This document shows, piece by piece, positions 54,378 through 63,532 of a DNA stretch of 64,000 nucleotides. The notes beneath the pieces are model-generated. The model made no database searches. It was given only the letters and a program-made list of their open reading frames with translations, and was not told where the DNA came from. Source of the stretch: Anaerolineales bacterium (lineage in GTDB: Bacteria > Chloroflexota > Anaerolineae > Anaerolineales > UBA4823); assembly GCA_016929095.1 (NCBI GenBank), contig JAFGJM010000037.1, positions 62,001 through 126,000 on the forward strand, read 5' to 3'. How positions within the stretch are numbered: position 1 is the first letter of the stretch; each line of letters opens with the position of its first letter. Both the position numbers and the translations under genes were made by a program.

Positions 54378-55594
54378 AAATCGGACAATTGATATTAGAG
54401 GCGCTTGAAAGTCTGTCTGCCAATAAAATGCGCACATCCCTCACCATGTTGGGCATCATTATTGGTGTGGCGGCTGTGGTTGCTATGCTGGCAATCGGAA
54501 CAGGTACTCAAAACGCCATCACCGATCAGATATCCAGCATTGGCGTCAACTTGTTATATGTCATGTCTGGCGGGGATGCTGATAATCCCCAGGCGCTTAC
54601 TTTAGGCGATGCTAAGGCTTTGGCAAGTTCAAGTTTTTCTGATTCTATCGCGTATGTTGCCCCCATTTTACAGGGACAGATGAATGTATCCGTGCCGGGT
54701 GAAAGCACCTTTGCCAGTATTGTGGCCGTCACACCTACCTTTTTCAATGTTCAGACAGTAGATTTAACCGAAGGACAAAAGATATCTCAGGCAAATGTCG
54801 ATAATTATGACGCAGTACTTCTTATTGGTTCAGAAACTGCAGAAGACCTTTTCGGTACCATCGAGGGGTTGGTTGGAAAAACCGTAAGACTCAACAATCA
54901 GGTTTTCAACATTATTGGTGTAATCGAATCGGAGGGCGGTTCCGGAATGGGCAGCATGGATAACCGGGTCATTGTCCCTCTAACCACAGCTAAAGTGCGT
55001 TTGCTAAAACGAGATGAACCGGGTCAGGTGGATATGCTTTATGTACAAGCCACCAATTCCGAACAAATGGATGCGGCAGAAGAGGCTGTATCTCAAGTTT
55101 TGCGAGCTCGTCATACTCGCTCCTTGGGGGAGGATGATTTCAGTGTCATGAGCACGCAATCGCTGTTAGAAATTGCATCCAGTATTACTGGAATCATGAC
55201 AGCCTTTTTGGGAGGTATTGCCGGGATATCGCTGTTGGTCGGGGGTATTGGCATCATGAATATCATGTTGGTCTCGGTCACCGAGCGAACCCGTGAGATC
55301 GGTTTGCGCATGGCAATTGGCGCCCGCCGCTCAGATGTACGCATTCAATTTTTGGTTGAATCTGCGCTTATCAGTTTAACCGGTGGTCTGGTAGGCGTGG
55401 CATTAGGATGGGCATTGGCTCAGCTTATCGGCATTCTGATATCCACCACCGGAGATTCGATAACGCCTGCCATTACCATGAATTCAGTTTTGTTGGCAAC
55501 CTTATTCTCGGCTGCCATCGGGTTATTCTTTGGAATCTACCCAGCCAACCGGGCTGCGATGTTAGAACCGGTGGAGGCTTTGCGCACAGAGTAA
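54374..55594 (+). CDS. MacB/FtsX-type ABC permease
   Basis: 406 residues. One N-terminal helix after the LEALESLSANKMRTSLTMLGIIIGVAAVV signature, a large extracellular MacB-PCD domain (about 50-270), and three C-terminal helices including GGIGIMNIMLVSVTERTREIGLRMAIGA. The operon exports a drug, peptide or envelope compound. It is likely under the adjacent two-component system. Confidence 0.93.
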   Translation: MKIGQLILEALESLSANKMRTSLTMLGIIIGVAAVVAMLAIGTGTQNAITDQISSIGVNLLYVMSGGDADNPQALTLGDAKALASSSFSDSIAYVAPILQGQMNVSVPGESTFASIVAVTPTFFNVQTVDLTEGQKISQANVDNYDAVLLIGSETAEDLFGTIEGLVGKTVRLNNQVFNIIGVIESEGGSGMGSMDNRVIVPLTTAKVRLLKRDEPGQVDMLYVQATNSEQMDAAEEAVSQVLRARHTRSLGEDDFSVMSTQSLLEIASSITGIMTAFLGGIAGISLLVGGIGIMNIMLVSVTERTREIGLRMAIGARRSDVRIQFLVESALISLTGGLVGVALGWALAQLIGILISTTGDSITPAITMNSVLLATLFSAAIGLFFGIYPANRAAMLEPVEALRTE

Positions 55595-55672
55595 ACGCTG
55601 GTTAAATTTATGTGTTAAAAATATTATCGATAACAATAAATTTGTTTATGAAATTGCGGGAGGACTTGGTAG

Positions 55673-56134
55673 ATGAAACATCGTAAAAAGCGTCCGGTGA
55701 TGGTCATCATTTTGATTGTCTTATTGATTTTTTTGGGAATAGGCGCCGTGGGAGGAGGTTTGGGATTTATGCTTGCTCCGGATGGCTCTTTTATGGGTAT
55801 GCCACTAGAGAATTTAAAGAGAACTCCTTTCTCCAACTATTTTATACCGGGGGTGGTGTTATTTTTATGCAATGGAGTTTATCCCTTCTTTGTGGCTTAT
55901 TGCATTATTAAGCGCCTGGATTGGAAGCTGGCAACCCAGTTGAATCCTTTCAAAGCACAGCATTGGACCTGGAGTGCGTCCCTGCTTTCCGGAGTGATCG
56001 TTATGATTTGGATTGCCGTGCAGGTATCCTGGCTGGGATATTCAAGTTTTTTACAGCCGTTGTATTTTATTTATGGCCTGGTGATCATCGGGATTACATT
56101 GCTCCCCACTGTACGCCGCTATTTTTCATTATGA
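55673..56134 (+). CDS. hypothetical membrane protein
   Basis: 153 residues, with about four membrane helices (including RPVMVIILIVLLIFLGIGAV at the N-terminus) and a basic start. GGGAGGA precedes the ATG. 79 bp after the exporter permease, so perhaps part of the same unit. Family unknown. Confidence 0.7.
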   Translation: MKHRKKRPVMVIILIVLLIFLGIGAVGGGLGFMLAPDGSFMGMPLENLKRTPFSNYFIPGVVLFLCNGVYPFFVAYCIIKRLDWKLATQLNPFKAQHWTWSASLLSGVIVMIWIAVQVSWLGYSSFLQPLYFIYGLVIIGITLLPTVRRYFSL

Positions 56135-56194
56135 AAATACATCATCCGAAACTTAAGTATGGATTGCCGATCCTGGAACAAAGCTGGTAAGAAT

Positions 56195-56421
56195 AATTAG
56201 GAAGGCAGGAAAGCAGGAATTCTATTCTCATCCATGAAAATACAGGCATTCTTCGACAACCGGGGGATTGATAGAAAAACGATATATCTCCTGCCTTGCT
56301 CTCTTTTTTCTTTTTCTATCAGTTACGATGCAGGGTGCAAGAACGCCCGCATATTTTTTTTATCAGAAAATAACCACCTTGCTTTCCTGCATTCTTTATA
56401 AATATTTCCTGGATTCCTTTT
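56195..56421. repeat. dispersed inverted-repeat element
   Basis: A left arm AGGAAGGCAGGAAAGCAGGAA (about 56199-56219) is mirrored by a right arm GCTTTCCTGCATTCTTTATAAA (about 56380-56401). The left arm is the same motif as in the 119-bp tandem repeat at 29.2 kb and the single copy near 33.8 kb. Non-coding; one short ORF runs through it without a ribosome-binding site. Confidence 0.6.
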
Positions 56422-56526
56422 TCCACCCGATTTCCATATTAATCTTTCATTTTCAAATCAGGAAAGGAAAAATAACATATTTAATAGTTTTCACCACTAA
56501 TCCGTAATTCTTATTAAAATATCACT

Positions 56527-57618
56527 ATGAATATTCTCTTTACACCTCATAACATTGGTAATTTACGCCTGCCTAACCGATTAGTCCGGTCAGCCACAGC
56601 CGAGCGAATGACCGATTTGCAGGATGGTCGACCGCAACCGCGCCTGGCTGAGTTATATCGCCAATTAGCGCGTGGCGGGGTCGGATTGATCATCACCGGA
56701 CATATGTTTGTTCACCCATCAGGGAAAGCACATTCCGGGATGACGGGCGTCTATTCTGATGAACTGATACCAGCTTTAGCCTCATTGGCCGAAGCTGTTC
56801 ATCAGGAGGAAGGGCTGATCGCAGCCCAAATTAACCACGGAGGCATGTTGTGCCATCCCGATTGTGTCAAAGATGCCCTGGCGCCTTCAGATATTGAAGC
56901 GTTTTTCTTACCCCAGGCAGCCAGGCAGATGAGTGAAGATGAAATATGGGAAGCGATTGATGCTTTTGGGCAGGCTGCACGGCGGGTAAAGGAAGCCGGT
57001 TTTGATGCCGTACAGGTACATTCTGCCCATGGCTATCTCAACAGCCAGTTCCTTTCCCCGTGGAGCAATCGCCGGGAAGACCCGTGGGGTGGAGATATAT
57101 CCCAGCGTATGCATTTTTTAAGGGAAGTTTGCAATGAAGTGCGTAAACAAGTGGGTGTGACTTACCCGGTTTTCATCAAGCTGGGTATGCTGGATGGCAT
57201 GGAAGGCGGGTTAGCGGTGGAAGAAAGCCTTCAAGTTGTAACTGAATTAGAAAGCATGCGCCTGGATGCCCTGGAAATCAGCGGCGGCATCAGTGAGAAA
57301 ACCAATATCAATATCCGGAAAGGCATCCATCGGGAAGAGGATGAAGGCTATTTTTTACCCATCATTCGCCAGGCGCGGTTACGAACCCGTCTGCCCATTT
57401 TGGCAGTTGGCGGGTTTCGTTCCCTTAATGTCATGGAAAAAGTTTTACAATCTGGAGATGCCGATTTTATTTCCTTGTGCCGCCCTCTGATTTGTGAGCC
57501 GGATTTTCCAAACCAATTACGGTCTGGAAGGCAAATCAAATCCCGTTGTATTTCAGCAAATAATTGTTGGGAAAGTACCCCCGGGGAAGGCATTAGTTGC
57601 AAATGCCCGCTTGAGTGA
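56527..57618 (+). CDS. Old Yellow Enzyme family NADH:flavin oxidoreductase
   Basis: 363 residues, (beta/alpha)8 flavoprotein: LFTPHNIGNLRLPNRLVRSATAER, AAQINHGG, DAVQVHSAHGYLNSQFLSPWSNRREDPWGG, LEISGG and AVGGF...DFISLCRPLICEPD. The catalytic segment and FMN-phosphate loop are intact. The C-terminal CISANNCW...ISCKC resembles the iron-sulfur region of longer OYE-family enzymes but is truncated. Substrate unknown. It is followed by the KdpD-like gene after 1 bp. Confidence 0.9.
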   Translation: MNILFTPHNIGNLRLPNRLVRSATAERMTDLQDGRPQPRLAELYRQLARGGVGLIITGHMFVHPSGKAHSGMTGVYSDELIPALASLAEAVHQEEGLIAAQINHGGMLCHPDCVKDALAPSDIEAFFLPQAARQMSEDEIWEAIDAFGQAARRVKEAGFDAVQVHSAHGYLNSQFLSPWSNRREDPWGGDISQRMHFLREVCNEVRKQVGVTYPVFIKLGMLDGMEGGLAVEESLQVVTELESMRLDALEISGGISEKTNINIRKGIHREEDEGYFLPIIRQARLRTRLPILAVGGFRSLNVMEKVLQSGDADFISLCRPLICEPDFPNQLRSGRQIKSRCISANNCWESTPGEGISCKCPLE

Positions 57619-57619
57619 A

Positions 57620-59089
57620 ATGGTTAAAAATATTACTGGGCATCAAAAATATCAACCGATTCTGAAATATCTGGCGGCAGTGTTGGTTAATTTGGTGATC
57701 ACCGCACCGTTATTCTGGATGAGGGAGCGGTTAAATATTTCCACCATTGCACTGGTATATTTATTACCGGTTTTGTTGAACACAACGATTTGGGGTTTGG
57801 GCCCGGGTTTATTGACCGGTCTCATGGCATTTTTCCTTTTCAATTTTTTGTTTATCAGCCCCTATTACAGTCTTCAAGTGCATAACGCGGAAGACATAAG
57901 CGTTTTGATCATTTTCTTTTTGGTGGCTTTTTTAATCAGCCAATTGGTGGGACGGGTGCAAGAACACCTGGCAGTGGCTACCAAACGTGAGTTACAAACC
58001 ACCCGATTATATGAGTTGAGCCTGGCGTTATCGCGTGCCAGTTCATTTCAAGAAATCGCCTCCGTTATCGCTAACCAAATCAGCGAAGCATATATGGTGG
58101 AATATGTGGAGGTGAATGCCACCTTACCGGGCGGAGAATTTTGCTATGCCAAAATCCCGTATGAAGGGGTGTTGCCCTCTGGTAAGCCTGTGATAGTGAT
58201 TCCATTGCAAACTCCGCGCGCCTTTCTAGGGGAGGTGAATATCTGGCGAGAAGGGACAAATTTGGATGTATCCGAAGAGCGAATGCTGCGGACGTTTACA
58301 TCTCAGGGGGCATTGGCGTTGGAAAGGATTGAGATGGCGCAAAGTGAAACACGCTCTCGGGTGTTGGAAGAAAGTGATCGGATGAAATCGGTGTTGTTAT
58401 CCTCCGTTTCTCATGAATTACGAACACCACTTTCCACCATAAAGGCTGCGGTTACCAGCATTTTGAGTGGTGAAGTGGAATGGGGCAGTGAGGCAGCCCA
58501 GGATCTATTGACGGCTGTGGACGAAGAGGCCGATCAATTGAACCGTTTGGTTGGTAATCTATTAGATATGTCTCGCATCGAAGCGGGGGCATTGAACCCC
58601 GAATTGAACTGGAACGAAGTATCCGAAATCGTGGATAGCGCCTGCCGACGTATGCACCGTGTTTTGGACGAATTTATCCTGGTCATAGATATACCGGATG
58701 ATTTACCGTTAATACCGGTGGATTTTATGCAAATCGAACGAGTTTTTACCAATCTATTTAGCAACAGTGTTAAATACGCACCCTCCGCCAGTGAAATTTG
58801 GGTAAAAGCCAGGGTACAGGATGACCAGACCTTATGGGTTCAGGTGGCTAATCAAGGTCCTCCCATCCCGGAACGTGATTTGGCGCGGATTTTCGATAAA
58901 TTTTATCGTATCAACAACGCAGCCCGTGTAACGGGAACAGGATTAGGCTTATCTATTTGTAAAGGTATCATCGAAACGCATGGTGGGAAGATTTGGGCTG
59001 AGAATCTGCCGGGTAGGCTGGCTTTTAATTTCACTTTACCATTAACGTGGAAAGGGAAACCCCTGGTTGAGGTAGAATCGGAAACATGA
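57620..59089 (+). CDS. KdpD-like sensor histidine kinase without the KdpD N-domain
   Basis: 489 residues from the ATG at 57620, right after the reductase stop; longer in-frame starts overlap the reductase gene. A DUF4118 four-helix membrane region (about 20-115), a GAF-like domain (about 150-255), HisKA (SSVSHELRTPLSTIKAAV) and a HATPase (FTNLFSNSVKYAPSASEIWVKA, GTGLGLSICKGII). The KdpD N-terminal sensor/USP domain that binds c-di-AMP in Firmicutes is absent. No kdpFABC in the window. Confidence 0.9.
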   Translation: MVKNITGHQKYQPILKYLAAVLVNLVITAPLFWMRERLNISTIALVYLLPVLLNTTIWGLGPGLLTGLMAFFLFNFLFISPYYSLQVHNAEDISVLIIFFLVAFLISQLVGRVQEHLAVATKRELQTTRLYELSLALSRASSFQEIASVIANQISEAYMVEYVEVNATLPGGEFCYAKIPYEGVLPSGKPVIVIPLQTPRAFLGEVNIWREGTNLDVSEERMLRTFTSQGALALERIEMAQSETRSRVLEESDRMKSVLLSSVSHELRTPLSTIKAAVTSILSGEVEWGSEAAQDLLTAVDEEADQLNRLVGNLLDMSRIEAGALNPELNWNEVSEIVDSACRRMHRVLDEFILVIDIPDDLPLIPVDFMQIERVFTNLFSNSVKYAPSASEIWVKARVQDDQTLWVQVANQGPPIPERDLARIFDKFYRINNAARVTGTGLGLSICKGIIETHGGKIWAENLPGRLAFNFTLPLTWKGKPLVEVESET

Positions 59090-59784
59090 TGAATGCTCAA
59101 CCGCATATTTTAGTCATCGACGATGAAAATCAAATATTACGGGCTTTACGTAATATCCTGGGAGCCAAGCATTTTCGTGTATCCACAGCTAACCGCGGAG
59201 AAGAAGGATTGGCTCTGGCCGCCGCTAATCCGCCCGATTTAATCATCCTCGATTTGGGATTGCCGGATATCGATGGTTTTACGGTTTGTTCCCGATTGCG
59301 TGAATGGACTCAAACGCCCATCATCGTACTTTCGGTGCGTGAAGGTGAGCGTGACAAAGTACGCGCCCTGGATCAAGGCGCTGACGATTATCTGGTAAAA
59401 CCGTTTGGTATCGAAGAATTATTAGCGCGTATCCGTGTGGCGCTGCGACATTCCGCACAAGCCCAGGGCTCTCCTGAAACCGTGATCACAGCCGGGGATA
59501 TCGAGATCGACCTGACCAGCCACATAGTTACCCGAGGAGGAATTGAGGTAAAGTTGACAGCGACGGAGTTTAAATTGCTGGCTTTCCTGGCTCAAAATGC
59601 AGGCCGGGTACTTACCCACCAGAGTATCCTTAATCGGGTTTGGGGTATGGAATTTATCGATAACGTGGAGTATTTGCGTGTTTTTATGAGCCAATTACGT
59701 AAGAAACTGGAAGCTGATCCTCGCCACCCCCAACATCTTATCGGAGAACCGGGAGTGGGTTATCGCTTTACGGTTGGGGAATGA
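59086..59784 (+). CDS. kdpE: KdpE-like response regulator
   Basis: 232 residues. Receiver domain (IDDEN, Asp56 in LIILDLGLPDIDG, K in YLVKPFG) and OmpR-type winged helix DNA-binding domain. It overlaps the kinase stop by 4 bp. KdpE controls K+ transport genes in many bacteria; here the targets are not visible but the KimA-like gene 1.9 kb downstream is a candidate. Confidence 0.92.
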   Translation: MMNAQPHILVIDDENQILRALRNILGAKHFRVSTANRGEEGLALAAANPPDLIILDLGLPDIDGFTVCSRLREWTQTPIIVLSVREGERDKVRALDQGADDYLVKPFGIEELLARIRVALRHSAQAQGSPETVITAGDIEIDLTSHIVTRGGIEVKLTATEFKLLAFLAQNAGRVLTHQSILNRVWGMEFIDNVEYLRVFMSQLRKKLEADPRHPQHLIGEPGVGYRFTVGE

Positions 59785-59788
59785 TCTC

Positions 59789-60259
59789 ATGAATCCATTG
59801 ACCTCGACAAAGCATAGCCATAATATGGCGCGGAATCACTCACCGGGCAGAATAAAGATGCATCCCCATCGAAAATTATTACTATGGATAGTCACTGGGC
59901 TGTTTATCGTAACGATCGCGGTTATTATCATTTTTGCAGACCAGGGGATGGTGCCTGGGGTCATAGGTATGATGTATAACTATGCCTGGGGGGATAAACT
60001 TGGTCATTTTATCCTTATGGGGCTTCTGACATTTTTGGTCAATCTCAGCTTATCCGCTCGTAGAGTGAAAATATTTTCCCGACCGGTTTTATTGGGCAGC
60101 ATATTGGTTACAATCGCAGTGGTTGCGGAAGAAACCAGCCAGCTTTTCTTAGATTCGCGCAGTTTTTCTTGGCTGGATCTGGGGAGTGATTTAATAGGCA
60201 TTCTCTGCGCCAGTTGGCTGATATCAAAGATCTGTCATCTTGAATTCAAAGAAATATAA
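59789..60259 (+). CDS. VanZ-like family membrane protein
   Basis: 156 residues from the ATG at 59789, preferred to a TTG at 59774; GGGGAA lies upstream. Four helices and the VanZ-like motifs DKLGHFILMGLLTF and EETSQLF...SWLDLGSDLIGI. Function of the family outside vancomycin resistance is unclear. It starts 4 bp after the regulator stop, so it is in the same operon. Confidence 0.82.
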   Translation: MNPLTSTKHSHNMARNHSPGRIKMHPHRKLLLWIVTGLFIVTIAVIIIFADQGMVPGVIGMMYNYAWGDKLGHFILMGLLTFLVNLSLSARRVKIFSRPVLLGSILVTIAVVAEETSQLFLDSRSFSWLDLGSDLIGILCASWLISKICHLEFKEI

Positions 60260-60545
60260 TCAACGTATCATTGACACCGGCTACTTCCCCGCAAATTTTG
60301 GCAGAAAAATCGGTTTAGGGTTTTGAGAGAGTAGTGATTTCGGGTTATTTTCCTGGCTTTTTAATTTCCTGCCCCCACTAAATCATCATATTCGCAATAG
60401 AAAGTCATTATTAAAGACGGAATTCATGAACCAGTCTTTATTTTTTCTTTATATTTTTTGTGAGATTTTTTGTGTGTTCCTTATATTATTTTGATACATT
60501 GGGGCCATTCTGGAAGTCGATAATGAGTTTCAGCCAGGAATAAAC
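60260..60545. other. intergenic spacer before the 365-aa gene
   Basis: About 285 bp of AT-rich sequence with no gene. It must hold the promoter of the 365-aa/KimA-like unit; a weak TTGTGT/GATACA pair near 60467-60496 is the best candidate. Confidence 0.3.
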
Positions 60546-61643
60546 ATGATGTATGAACATACTTTGCCAATACAACTGCTGGGTCAAAATACGATAGCCG
60601 TCCCTATTTCAAAGCAATCCTCCGGATTGATCACCAAGGAATATGAATACTGGCACACTTTGCTTTCTATCCAGCCCGTTTTACAAAAACAAATTGTAAA
60701 TCAACAGGGTTATAAGCTGGCAGATGCGCTTTTCAACGGATTAGGAGAGGTGAGTATCACAATTCCGGACATGCTGCTTATTCCTATCAATGGTGATGAC
60801 CAACAAGAAGCGAAAACCTTTTCATTGGTTGAAGCCAGTCAGAGGCTTTCGATAAAGAAACGGCGCGGGTGGTTTATTCATGAGACACTCTTAGAAGCTA
60901 CTCGAAAACAACTCAGCCACTTGGAGGCTTCCTCAAACATGGTGAAGGCGACTTTTGGAGGGCTATTGCGCTTTACCACAGCCCGTTCACTGATTCATGA
61001 TTGCTTACCGGCTGGCAAAGAAATGACTTATGCCAATCTTCCCGGTGAAGACGTTCCGAGTGTGCCTCAGGATGGTGATATGGATAAGAACAGATCTTCC
61101 GCACCTGAGATAGCATATGCGAATCGGTTCTATTTACCACAATGGATTGCCTTTGGAGAAAATGGGCAATTAATGACAGGAATGATCGGCGAGGCAGAAG
61201 CTTGTATCGTTTCGATGCAACAGTATTTAGAAACATTAAATGGAGCTGTCACCTTAGCCCCGTATATGGTTGTGGACCCTGTCTATCAGCAAAAATATTT
61301 CGGTATATTAGGGCAATTTGTGAACCAAAGCCGTGCTTTTTGTCGTTATCGAACGCAGGAAATTATCACCACTATCCGCCGTCGTTCGACCTTCCATAAC
61401 CTCAATCGTGGATTGCGTGTGACCATGCCATATTTCGACGATCAAGACTTGCTGCTTCGTAAACTTGAATTTGAAATAATCCCACCCGGCAGGGTAATGT
61501 TCCTCCCCGCGTTTGTTGTCCTGGCTGTTCAAGCGCAAATAAATTTGGCGCGGCATAATACCGGGCTAAATTCATCCACTCGAAAACATTTATTATCTCA
61601 ACTCATGTTTCTTGAGAAGACGTTTGATCGCGAAATTAACTAA
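60546..61643 (+). CDS. uncharacterised protein paired with the KimA-like permease
   Basis: 365 residues, soluble, family not recognised. It has a central helical region (about 100-190: SQRLSIKKRRGWFIHETLLEATRKQL) and a C-terminal FEIIPPGRVMFLPAFVVLAVQAQINLA stretch. No catalytic motif is evident. It runs to just before the permease start (the start codon of the permease is 11 bp past its stop), so the two are likely cotranscribed and may work together in potassium or amino-acid handling. Confidence 0.65.
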   Translation: MMYEHTLPIQLLGQNTIAVPISKQSSGLITKEYEYWHTLLSIQPVLQKQIVNQQGYKLADALFNGLGEVSITIPDMLLIPINGDDQQEAKTFSLVEASQRLSIKKRRGWFIHETLLEATRKQLSHLEASSNMVKATFGGLLRFTTARSLIHDCLPAGKEMTYANLPGEDVPSVPQDGDMDKNRSSAPEIAYANRFYLPQWIAFGENGQLMTGMIGEAEACIVSMQQYLETLNGAVTLAPYMVVDPVYQQKYFGILGQFVNQSRAFCRYRTQEIITTIRRRSTFHNLNRGLRVTMPYFDDQDLLLRKLEFEIIPPGRVMFLPAFVVLAVQAQINLARHNTGLNSSTRKHLLSQLMFLEKTFDREIN

Positions 61644-61653
61644 GGAAAGACCT

Positions 61654-63441
61654 ATGTTGTTTGCAATTGCTTTATTAATCGTTGTTTTTTATCTGGTACA
61701 AAAAGCCGCGCCCCATGAGCGCCCAGAAGACGCCCATATTCATGGGCCAGGTCAGATAGGCGTCATTGCCGCTCTGGCACTTTTTGGCGTCGATTACTTT
61801 ACCTCATTTTATTATGCATCCGGTGAATTACTTAGCGCACTTCACCCCTATGGATTACAAGATTGGGGATACACCGCTGTTGCTATCATCGCGGCATGTA
61901 ACATAATATTTGGGGCGCTTTACATGTATTCACTCGGTGTTTTCAATGAGGGTGGAGGCTCGTATACGGCCGCAATGCGATACTTATCGCCGGGAATCAG
62001 TTTGATCGTGGCGGTGGTACTGCTGCAAGATTATATTTTTACGATTGTTGTTTCCACTCTATCCGGTGTTGATCAACTCTTATCCGTGTTAAATATGTAT
62101 GATATTCATTGGGTATGGCATTTCCTGTTAGGAGTATCTTTATCGACGATCACCTGGTATTTAACAATCCGTGGCCGCGGCGAATCGTCGAGGATTGTTT
62201 TTACCTTGCTCGGTGTGATGATCATTATGTCCATCGTGATGGCGATTGGACTGATTATGGCAGCAAAAAAGGGAGTTCCGCCTGCAGAGGCTGAAATCGT
62301 GACCAAAACAGCTTCTTTCGGGCAGGCGCTTTATCATCTCTTAACTGCTTCTATGAAAGGTCTGGTTGCACTTAGCGGTCTGGAAGCGATGTCTAATGGC
62401 ATCCAATTTGTAAAGGATGAAGATTTTGCTTTGGTGCGTTGGGGTAAGAAGCGATTACCTAAATTTAAGAAATTTTGGGATTTCTACAGCGGTAAATCAG
62501 GGATTGGGCGTTTGGTGCAAACCTCGTTTTTATTTTATGGCGGGATGACCACATTTTTCCTTGTCTCATTTGCCATCCGATTCAATGTTTTTGATGGGAC
62601 CTTCGGGCGTACTCTGGTCGGTAACCTGGCTTACATTGGATTTGGGCAATTCCCCGGCGGCATCCTTCTTTTTTGGGTATATCAAATTCTGGCAGTCGCT
62701 TTATTGACCGCAGCATCGATGACCGCCTTCCAGGATTTACAAGCCACAGGTTGGCGCGATGTGGCGATTGGTGAAATACCCGAGTTTATTGTCTATCGTA
62801 ATCCTCAAGGTACCTTTACTCGTTCTGTCACAGCCGCGTTGGTGATTGTGATCATTATAGAATTCCTCATTCGCGGGAAGACATCTTTAGGCGTTCCCTA
62901 TTATGGCATTGGCGTGTATATGCCAATAATGATGATGGGGCTGGCTGTACGTCAGCATATCCTGAAAAGTTTTGAGGGCAAGAAGCGTAAATGGGGTGGT
63001 TTGGCAGCCGGATTTACGGCGGTATTGGCTGCAATTGTCTTTGTGGGTCAAATTGTCGGAAAATGGGAAGAAGGCGGATGGATTGTGTTGATTTCATTCA
63101 GCTTGCTGATATTCATTGCCAATTTATTATTGGTTTCTCCCGGCGGTTATCGCTCCCCCGAGCAGATTCATCGCATTGTGCGCACTAAAGCTCAGGTAAA
63201 TGGCGCCATGGGCTCGATCGTGGAATGGCAATCGTTAAAGATGCAGGAATACCGTTACCACGTGTTAATGCTGATTACTCACTTCTTTGAGATATTTGGA
63301 ATACGCCGCCCCACATATGTAGAAGCACCCCCACCAGCCGGTGAATACGATGAAGCGATCCATATCGATCATCCGGAGGCGCCATCGATTTTGGCATGTT
63401 ATATTAAACCTCAACCTCATCCAGCGCATTCACAGGATTAA
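61654..63441 (+). CDS. KimA-like APC-family potassium/amino-acid permease
   Basis: 595 residues with about twelve membrane helices, from the ATG at 61654 (AAGGAAAG upstream). It resembles B. subtilis KimA in LFGVDYFTSFYYASGELL, FNEGGGSYTAAMRYLSPG, LLQDYIFTIVVSTLSGVDQLL, KGLVALSGLEAMSNGIQF, and the LGVPYYGIGVYMPIMM helix. KimA is a K+:H+ symporter regulated by c-di-AMP; the neighbour DarA-like c-di-AMP-binding domain supports that assignment, but an amino-acid transporter is the alternative. Its cytoplasmic tail is short and lacks the KimA C-terminal regulatory domain. Ends at a bidirectional terminator. Confidence 0.75.
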   Translation: MLFAIALLIVVFYLVQKAAPHERPEDAHIHGPGQIGVIAALALFGVDYFTSFYYASGELLSALHPYGLQDWGYTAVAIIAACNIIFGALYMYSLGVFNEGGGSYTAAMRYLSPGISLIVAVVLLQDYIFTIVVSTLSGVDQLLSVLNMYDIHWVWHFLLGVSLSTITWYLTIRGRGESSRIVFTLLGVMIIMSIVMAIGLIMAAKKGVPPAEAEIVTKTASFGQALYHLLTASMKGLVALSGLEAMSNGIQFVKDEDFALVRWGKKRLPKFKKFWDFYSGKSGIGRLVQTSFLFYGGMTTFFLVSFAIRFNVFDGTFGRTLVGNLAYIGFGQFPGGILLFWVYQILAVALLTAASMTAFQDLQATGWRDVAIGEIPEFIVYRNPQGTFTRSVTAALVIVIIIEFLIRGKTSLGVPYYGIGVYMPIMMMGLAVRQHILKSFEGKKRKWGGLAAGFTAVLAAIVFVGQIVGKWEEGGWIVLISFSLLIFIANLLLVSPGGYRSPEQIHRIVRTKAQVNGAMGSIVEWQSLKMQEYRYHVLMLITHFFEIFGIRRPTYVEAPPPAGEYDEAIHIDHPEAPSILACYIKPQPHPAHSQD

Positions 63442-63490
63442 TCGACAGAATATTTTCAGGGGATATATTGATTGGTTTTGTAAACTAAGA

Positions 63491-63528
63491 AAATGACCAG
63501 TGTTTATAAACATACTGGTCATTTTTTT
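63491..63528. terminator. bidirectional terminator
   Basis: AAATGACCAGT / ACTGGTCATTT stem with T-runs on both strands (TTTTTTT on plus, TTTC...TTA on minus). It separates the KimA-like gene from the convergent DarA-like gene. Confidence 0.88.
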
Positions 63529-63532
63529 CTTG

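Noticed and set aside
56268-56507. 79-codon ORF inside the dispersed repeat
   Set aside because: No ribosome-binding site; its sequence overlaps the repeat element.
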